Source of the DNA: an uncultured Blautia sp.
GTDB lineage: Bacteria > Bacillota > Clostridia > Lachnospirales > Lachnospiraceae
Reading direction: 5' to 3'
DNA length: 8,851 bases
Assembly: GCA_900765525.1 (NCBI GenBank)
Contig: CAAFRY010000026.1
Coordinates: 1-8,851 of the forward strand
Made by a program: the position numbers and the translations under genes. Below are positions 5,863 through 8,851 of the stretch, piece after piece (the first letter of the stretch is position 1; each line of letters starts with the position of its first letter). The notes beneath the pieces were generated by a model that was not told where the DNA came from, did no database searches, and saw only the letters and a list, made by a program, of their open reading frames with translations.

Positions 5863-7314
5863 CTATTTAAGCGGAGTTTTCGGACTATAAAGCCGGAAGG
5901 TAAGGGAGTCTTTCTCTTTATCATAGATGATTTCTTCTACAATGGAGCGGATAAATACTCCTTTGGTGTCATTTCCTATCTCAGGATTTTCAATCACGTC
6001 ATATACGGTCTGAACCTTTTTTAAGAAGGATTCTTTGGTATCAGGGGCAGCAGGTGTGTCTTGAAGCCGGCTGAATTGCTTCTTTAACCTTTCTCTTTCC
6101 AGGGATAATCTCGTCTTGTTCTCTTTGTATTCCTCTAAGGTGTCCACACCGGTTTCATAGGCCATTTTAATACGCTGCTCCCGGATAGACAGATTATCAA
6201 GTTCTTTTTGGCATTGCTCCATGGCGGTCAGCTCAGGAGTGGCGTGCTCTATATAAGATAGAGTAAAATCCTGACCGTTCAGCAGCTTGTTAAGGTACTC
6301 GGATACGCTGCGTATTAGCCGTTTCTCGGCGATTGCAGAGCTTCCCTTGTGAAACCCCTTGGCATACCGGTGACAGACGAAATATGGGTATTTCCCAGCG
6401 TTACGGCTATAGGAGAGAGAAGCTCCGCAGATGGAACATTTCACCAGTCCGGAAAGCCAATGCTTACAGGCAGAAACACTGCGACGCTTTTTCGGAGTAT
6501 AGGTACTCTCTATACGCTGCTGGGCCTCCTGGAAAAGCTCCTGCTTAATAAAGGTTTCATGCCGGCCCTCTGCAGAGATTCCGTTCCATTCCAACTTACC
6601 TATGTAGAATTTATTCTGCAGAATATACATGACGTTTCGCCGTTCAAACTGGCCGCCTCGTTTTGTCCGGATTCCCATATCATTTATCTGTCGGGCAATA
6701 GCAGTGGGCTCTTTGTGATATTCACAGTACTGAGAGAAAATATAGGATACCAGCTTCGCTTCATCAGGAACAACCACAAAAGGTTCTCCGTTGCCTACTG
6801 CCCTGTAGCCCAGGGGCGGTGTGCACTGGTAGCCGCCTCTTAGTGCCTTTTCGGTCATTCCCCTGGAAGTTTCCCCGGAAAGATTGATAGAATAATATTC
6901 ATCCATCCATTCTATGATTCGTTCAATCAAAGAGCCAAATGGCCCTTCAATCAAGGGCTCAGAGGTGCTGACAACCTCAATGCCGCACTGCTTTTTCAGC
7001 ATGGACTTGTAAACAATAGATTCTTCTTGGTTCCGGGCAAAACGGCTGAATTTCCATACCAGGATGATTTGAAAAGGAGCAGGCTTTGATTTGGCAAGGG
7101 AAATCATCTTCTGAAATTCTGGACGCTTCCGGACATTACGGCCGGAGATACCGTTTTCTATAAAAATGTGTTCCTCCTTAACCAGAATCTTATGCTTCCT
7201 GGCATAATCCAGGAGAAGCCTTTCCTGAGCGTCTGGAGAGAGCTCTTCCTGCTTATCAGTGCTGACACGGATATACAAGGCGCCGTCCGTATAATTTTCT
7301 GGGAGTGTTGCCAT
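5863..7314 (-). CDS. large serine recombinase (site-specific integrase/excisionase)
   Basis: A 483-residue serine integrase of SpoIVCA/phiC31 type that cuts and rejoins DNA at att sites. The resolvase-like catalytic domain (about 9-155) shows YIRVSTDKQ with nucleophile Ser18 and Arg16, NGISGRNVRKRPEF (54-67), and WKFSRFARN with Arg91 and Arg94. The Recombinase domain follows (about 165-275, PPLGYR at 166-171). A zinc-ribbon region starts with CSIC (Cys293, Cys296) and Cys314; the usual fourth Cys after HKGS is replaced by Ser326. A charged coiled-coil lies at about 362-415. The length is near the 500 residues of SpoIVCA. The start chosen is ATG at 7314, 9 nt after an AAAAGGAG site. A longer frame to 7413 would run through the promoter. 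The gene ends about 33 bp from the broken cotJC end and reads toward it, so it probably moves the element that splits cotJC. Confidence 0.93.
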   Translation of the reverse strand: MATLPENYTDGALYIRVSTDKQEELSPDAQERLLLDYARKHKILVKEEHIFIENGISGRNVRKRPEFQKMISLAKSKPAPFQIILVWKFSRFARNQEESIVYKSMLKKQCGIEVVSTSEPLIEGPFGSLIERIIEWMDEYYSINLSGETSRGMTEKALRGGYQCTPPLGYRAVGNGEPFVVVPDEAKLVSYIFSQYCEYHKEPTAIARQINDMGIRTKRGGQFERRNVMYILQNKFYIGKLEWNGISAEGRHETFIKQELFQEAQQRIESTYTPKKRRSVSACKHWLSGLVKCSICGASLSYSRNAGKYPYFVCHRYAKGFHKGSSAIAEKRLIRSVSEYLNKLLNGQDFTLSYIEHATPELTAMEQCQKELDNLSIREQRIKMAYETGVDTLEEYKENKTRLSLERERLKKQFSRLQDTPAAPDTKESFLKKVQTVYDVIENPEIGNDTKGVFIRSIVEEIIYDKEKDSLTFRLYSPKTPLK

Positions 7315-7363
7315 GTTTATCATCTCCTTTTTTGAAACTATGTAAAAATAGGTACAAAAATGA

Positions 7364-7396
7364 CAGCCAGTACAAATGTTCTGGATTGTACGGCTG
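7364..7396. promoter_or_regulatory. dyad overlapping the recombinase promoter
   Basis: CAGCCAGTACAA (7364-7375) and TTGTACGGCTG (7386-7396) form an 11-bp inverted repeat with one extra A and a 10-bp spacer. The dyad covers the minus-strand -10 and the plus-strand -35. The predicted minus-strand start falls between the arms, so this would act as a DNA operator and not as an mRNA hairpin. The binding protein is unknown. Confidence 0.45.
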
Positions 7397-7413
7397 CCCC
7401 GAAGATGATACAA
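7385..7413 (-). promoter_or_regulatory. candidate sigma-A promoter of the recombinase
   Basis: On the minus strand, TTGTAT (7408-7413) is 17 bp from TACAAT (7385-7390). The predicted start near 7378 gives a leader of about 64 nt before the ATG at 7314. The same bases read on the other strand also form a promoter. Confidence 0.55.
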
Positions 7414-7414
7414 T
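7386..7414 (+). promoter_or_regulatory. candidate sigma-A promoter for a small plus-strand RNA
   Basis: TTGTAC (7386-7391), 17-bp spacer, TACAAT (7409-7414). The -35 here is the complement of the recombinase -10 shifted by one base, and the reverse also holds, so one symmetric 30-bp segment could fire both ways. It points at the hairpin and terminator at 7431-7490. Confidence 0.5.
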
Positions 7415-7420
7415 ATTTTT

Positions 7421-7487
7421 GCATAATTAGTGTATATCTTCGGATATATGAAACCGTTCGGTATTACCAGTACCGGGCGGTTTTTAG
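7421..7487 (+). ncRNA. predicted ~65-nt small RNA divergent from the recombinase
   Basis: Defined by the promoter at 7386-7414 and the terminator at 7451-7487, with no ORF between them. It would contain two hairpins. The first is 7431-7438 with 7443-7450, closed by the very stable C(UUCG)G loop, with two wobble pairs at its base. The second is the 13-bp terminator stem. The wobble pairs of both hairpins become A/C mismatches on the minus strand, so the plus strand is the one that folds. Transcription is inferred; function is unknown. Possible roles include a regulator of the facing minus-strand RNA or of the element. Confidence 0.4.
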
Positions 7488-7490
7488 TTT
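7451..7490 (+). terminator. strong plus-strand intrinsic terminator
   Basis: A continuous 13-bp stem, 7451-7463 with 7471-7483, includes two U-G pairs and closes a 7-nt loop. It is followed by further T residues (TTTTTAGTTT from 7481). No plus-strand gene precedes it, which is the main argument for a small RNA. Confidence 0.65.
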
Positions 7491-7501
7491 GTAAACCAAA
7501 G

Positions 7502-7531
7502 AAAAAAGGACCCTACATTTCTGCAGAGCCC
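7502..7531 (-). terminator. minus-strand intrinsic terminator with GAAA tetraloop
   Basis: Read on the minus strand, 7531-7522 pairs with 7517-7508 in a 10-bp stem with three wobble pairs and a GAAA loop. A run of six T (7507-7502) follows. It ends transcripts coming from the 7740-7768 promoter and isolates the recombinase from them. It faces the plus-strand terminator about 15 bp away. Confidence 0.7.
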
Positions 7532-7614
7532 AAATGAACGTGATTTTTAGTATATTGAAAATAATGTCTTTTATACAGCCAATAGACGGATTTGTCTTGA
7601 CATATTTATTGTTA

Positions 7615-7709
7615 AAAGATAAATTATCCAGCCGGGTGGCACTCCGGCATCTCTTTAAGACCACAAGGGCGTGATAGCTGCCTGTTCTATCCTTGAATAA
7701 TTTATCTTT
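7615..7709. repeat. 13-bp inverted repeat closing a structured domain
   Basis: AAAGATAAATTAT (7615-7627) and its exact complement (7697-7709) enclose 69 bp that include the GCCGG/CCGGC hairpin. It could be the closing stem of an RNA domain, or the terminal repeats of a tiny inserted element. No flanking target duplication was seen. Confidence 0.6.
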
Positions 7710-7732
7710 ATAACACTAAGATATTCTCTTTC

Positions 7733-7768
7733 TGTGATAATATTACATCACAAACTGTGATTTGTCAA
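7733..7768 (-). promoter_or_regulatory. repressible promoter with three TGTGAT half-sites
   Basis: On the minus strand, TTGACA (7763-7768), 17-bp spacer, TAATAT (7740-7745). Half-sites in plus-strand order are TGTGAT (7733-7738), ATCACA (7747-7752) and TGTGAT (7756-7761). The middle site pairs with either neighbour as a palindrome: an N3 spacer in the promoter spacer, and N8 across the start. This resembles a phage-type repressor operator. The -35 begins 6 bp after the stop of the nuclease-like gene. Confidence 0.6.
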
Positions 7769-7773
7769 TTTCT

Positions 7774-8211
7774 TTATACTTTCCAGGCTCTGCCTTGCTT
7801 TATGTAATTGTTTAATTGCGATTCACGTAAAGGATACATGGTTCTATAGGACAATCGGCCATCAGTAGATAATCTTACGGCAACAGATATATGATTTGTG
7901 AATCGGCAGATAAAAGAAATGCTATCTTTATTCGGGTGAATGCTGATGAATTCAGGGTTCTGTATAATATCTGGAATCTGCTCAAAACATAATTCATATT
8001 CCTCATCTGAAACAAAGTCTTTCCTATGTCGCTCTGTGTGCTTGATACGGTCCTTCCAAAATAGAATATCAGTATCGGCAGAAAGTACAGAGGAAAATTC
8101 GGGAAATTTCTCTATAATGGATTCAACAATGTCCTGTCTGATATGCCCTATAGATACATACTTAATATCATTTTGGAATAAATCAGTGCTTAATTTAGAA
8201 ACTTTTTTTAT
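7774..8211 (-). pseudogene. PBECR/BECR-fold nuclease-like protein lacking a standard start codon
   Basis: A frame of 145 codons, open from just after an in-frame TGA (8218-8220) to TAA (7774-7776). It has no ATG, GTG or TTG near its beginning. Codon 1 as numbered is ATA (8211), 9 nt after an AGGGG site, and reads IKKVSKLST, as if a normal ATG had become ATA. Features include HTERHRKDF (58-66), IIQNPEFISIHP (82-93) and SYRTMYPL (121-128). These resemble the phage-associated barnase/EndoU/colicin-E5-D/RelE-like nuclease families (PBECR), RNase-type toxins in phages and mobile elements. The family call is from pattern memory. It is clearly protein-coding in composition, but either inactivated, started at a rare AUA, or dependent on slippage at the A7 run. 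It sits in the presumed element, upstream of the structured RNA. Confidence 0.6.
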
Positions 8212-8308
8212 CGCAGTTCACCCCTATCAGTTTGTGATTTATATTTTTATTACATTAAAAAAAGATAATTGTCTTCGGCCCTGGGTAAGTATACTATTGT
8301 CAAGGTAT

Positions 8309-8326
8309 GCCCTGGCATGCCGGGGC
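8309..8326. other. GC-rich near-palindrome in AT-rich spacer
   Basis: GCCCTGGC-AT-GCCGGGGC has 8-bp arms with one mismatch and a GGCATGCC centre. It stands out in an otherwise AT-rich 130-bp gap (8212-8344) between the nuclease-like frame and the small coiled-coil gene. It could be a protein-binding site or part of a terminator without T-tract. Nothing else convincing is seen in the gap except an imperfect AAGA/TCTT palindrome at 8262-8275. Confidence 0.35.
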
Positions 8327-8344
8327 GGTTCGTAATTGAATAAA

Positions 8345-8554
8345 TTAGTAATTATCACCTAATGTAATGGTTGTTTCAAGGCTGTCAACTTTATCCCCCA
8401 CATTATCAATTTTATCCCCTATATCGTCGAGCTTATTACATATATCAGAAATACTATTATGTATTATACTATCCCCTTTAATCTCGTCGAGTTTTGTATT
8501 CATTTCTTGTAATTCAGATAAAATAGATTCCAATACTGTAACCAATTCATCCAT
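8345..8554 (-). CDS. small coiled-coil protein of mobile-element type
   Basis: A 69-residue acidic protein with no membrane segment. Leu and Ile recur with heptad-like spacing (LESILSELQEMNTKLDEI at 8-25; CNKLDDIGDKIDNVGDKV at 39-56), so a helical coiled-coil is expected. Similar short proteins occur in conjugative elements and prophages; the function is unknown to me. The ATG at 8554 is preceded by AGAAAGGA about 11 nt upstream, a rather long spacing. The frame is open upstream to about 8617 with protein-like codons (NRYGDYIVVYKGTGERKE). These would join an overlapping ATG at 8627 if one base were removed, so the annotated gene may be the 3' part of a frameshifted longer gene. Confidence 0.5.
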   Translation of the reverse strand: MDELVTVLESILSELQEMNTKLDEIKGDSIIHNSISDICNKLDDIGDKIDNVGDKVDSLETTITLGDNY

Positions 8555-8619
8555 AACTGTTTCTTTCCTTTCTCCTGTTCCTTTGTACACCACTATATAA
8601 TCGCCGTAGCGGTTATATC

Positions 8620-8753
8620 TTACTCATTGTTAATAAGCTTCATTTCTTCGGCGGTTGGAGTGCGGCCGGATTTTTTGATTAATTTTTCCATTCGCCCATT
8701 CTGATTTTAATTCTCTCTATCAAAAATTTTTCTGTAACATCTAATTCCTTTGC
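8620..8753 (-). pseudogene. decayed short coding remnants
   Basis: Two overlapping frames look protein-like but neither is an intact gene. Frame 1 (8679-8753) reads AKELDVTEKFLIERIKIR and is preceded at once by TAG (8754-8756). Frame 2 (8620-8691) encodes 23 residues starting MEKLIKKSGRTPTAEE and has no ribosome binding site. Together they suggest one small protein broken by a frameshift and a nonsense change. Its stop overlaps the ATG at 8627, an operon-like overlap. The family is not recognised. Confidence 0.3.
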
Positions 8754-8776
8754 CTATAGTGATTTAAGATAGGACT

Positions 8777-8788
8777 AAACATATGTTT
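8777..8788. promoter_or_regulatory. 12-bp palindrome upstream of the right-edge promoter
   Basis: AAACATATGTTT is a perfect palindrome 8 bp upstream of the -35 at 8797. Its position suits an activator or repressor site for the gene starting at 8845. Confidence 0.35.
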
Positions 8789-8796
8789 GGTTTTTG

Positions 8797-8824
8797 TTGA
8801 CAATTTTGTTCAGTCTGGTATAGT
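8797..8824 (+). promoter_or_regulatory. sigma-A promoter of the right-edge gene
   Basis: Perfect TTGACA (8797-8802), 16-bp spacer, TATAGT (8819-8824). Transcription would start near 8831, right at the AGGAGG site (8831-8836), giving a leader of only about 14 nt. It fires away from the minus-strand genes of the element. Confidence 0.6.
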
Positions 8825-8844
8825 TTAAGTAGGAGGAAAAAATC

Positions 8845-8851
8845 ATGAAAA
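8845..8851 (+). CDS. start of a gene running out of the window
   Basis: The ATG at 8845 lies 8 nt after a perfect AGGAGG and downstream of a good promoter. Only two complete codons (Met-Lys) are visible, so no function can be given. The divergent placement with palindromic site suggests a regulator or repressor gene, which is a guess from layout. Confidence 0.5.

Larger units (their letters stand above)
7502..7733 (-). ncRNA. predicted ~230-nt structured RNA between the nuclease-like gene and the recombinase
   Basis: Bounded by the promoter at 7740-7768 and the terminator at 7502-7531. A perfect 13-bp inverted repeat (7615-7627 with 7697-7709) closes a 69-nt domain, with an inner GCCGG/CCGGC hairpin (7631-7635 with 7644-7648). 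No minus-strand ORF in it has a ribosome binding site. The minus-strand motif GGCAGCTATCACGCCC reminds me of the RNA tail of Firmicute holin-like type I toxin loci. That recollection cannot be verified here, and no hydrophobic toxin peptide is found. A possible plus-strand promoter inside it (TTGACA 7597-7602, 17 bp, TAAATT 7620-7625) could make an antisense partner. Confidence 0.42.

Noticed and set aside
7315..7413. N-terminal extension of the recombinase frame to 7413
   Set aside because: The extra 33 residues (rich in Cys, Tyr and Phe) do not fit the family, have no ribosome binding site and overlap the predicted promoter. The ATG at 7314 has a good AAAAGGAG site.
7385..7414. Sigma-E or sigma-K mother-cell promoter for the recombinase, as expected for a skin-like element
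   Set aside because: CGTACAAT resembles a sigma-E -10 with one mismatch, but the nearest ATATT-type -35 is about 19 bp away, outside the usual spacing. The sigma-A reading fits better. This weakens, without excluding, a sporulation-specific excision model.
7464..7664. Minus-strand 66-codon ORF
   Set aside because: Starts with GTG without a ribosome binding site, and runs through a strong intrinsic terminator into the next one.
7534..7674. Plus-strand 46-codon ORF with hydrophobic stretches, possible small toxin
   Set aside because: No ribosome binding site and no plus-strand promoter before it. The 3' half is basic and lies in the structured RNA region, so it is probably a chance frame.
7841..7851. 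Third partial copy of the palindromic repeat (GTTCTATAGGA)
   Set aside because: Only 11 bases match, and they are codons of the SYRTMYPL motif on the minus strand, so the match is by chance.
7943..7949. CTGATGA resembling a hammerhead ribozyme core
   Set aside because: No stem II followed by GAAA and no matching flanking stems. It lies inside the nuclease-like coding frame.
7940..8335. Plus-strand 131-codon ORF
   Set aside because: It is the antisense shadow of the nuclease-like frame, which has far better protein-like composition, and has no ribosome binding site.

Overview
The window looks like a chromosome segment of a spore-forming gut Firmicute of the Lachnospiraceae type (Blautia and relatives). 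This is inferred from the gene content: a clostridial-type CotJC manganese catalase, a UraA-type permease, a butanol-dehydrogenase-like iron ADH, an aldo/keto reductase with ferredoxin-like C-terminus, and a DUF134/NifX-like protein. Strong Shine-Dalgarno sites and sigma-A promoters fit. No species can be named from the sequence alone.

Positions 1-5268 are ordinary host backbone. They hold a uracil permease (256-1509, +), a convergent aldo/keto reductase only 3 bp away (1513-2643, -), a divergent iron alcohol dehydrogenase with a folded 5' leader (2977-4158, +), and a predicted metal-linked regulator (4336-5070, +). The regulator's consensus promoter is wrapped by two nearly identical direct repeats, which suggests autoregulation. 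A palindromic intergenic repeat occurs twice (about 82-132 and 5117-5168).

Positions 5269-5829 (-) encode most of CotJC, a spore-coat manganese catalase. The frame starts abruptly inside the conserved GGPDGE motif, and the codon just upstream is a stop. About 33 bp further on lies the 3' end of a large serine recombinase gene (5863-7314, -). The simplest reading is that an integrated element interrupts cotJC, with its integrase at the junction. This is the layout of sporulation-gene intervening elements such as the sigK skin element. The other end, with the missing roughly 30 N-terminal codons, is not in this window.

Positions 7315-7773, inside the presumed element, have no convincing gene but a dense control region. 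It contains a two-way promoter in which the -35 of one strand overlaps the -10 of the other, and a predicted ~65-nt plus-strand RNA ending in a strong terminator. Facing it is a predicted ~230-nt minus-strand RNA with its own terminator, a 13-bp closing stem and a promoter carrying three TGTGAT-type half-sites. From 7774 to the end the DNA is AT-rich: a PBECR/BECR-like nuclease gene lacking a normal start codon, a small coiled-coil protein, decayed fragments, and the promoter and first codons of a divergent gene at the right edge.

The strongest candidate for something undescribed is the cotJC-interrupting element together with the paired small-RNA region beside its recombinase. Whether excision restores cotJC during sporulation cannot be decided here, because the right boundary is missing.
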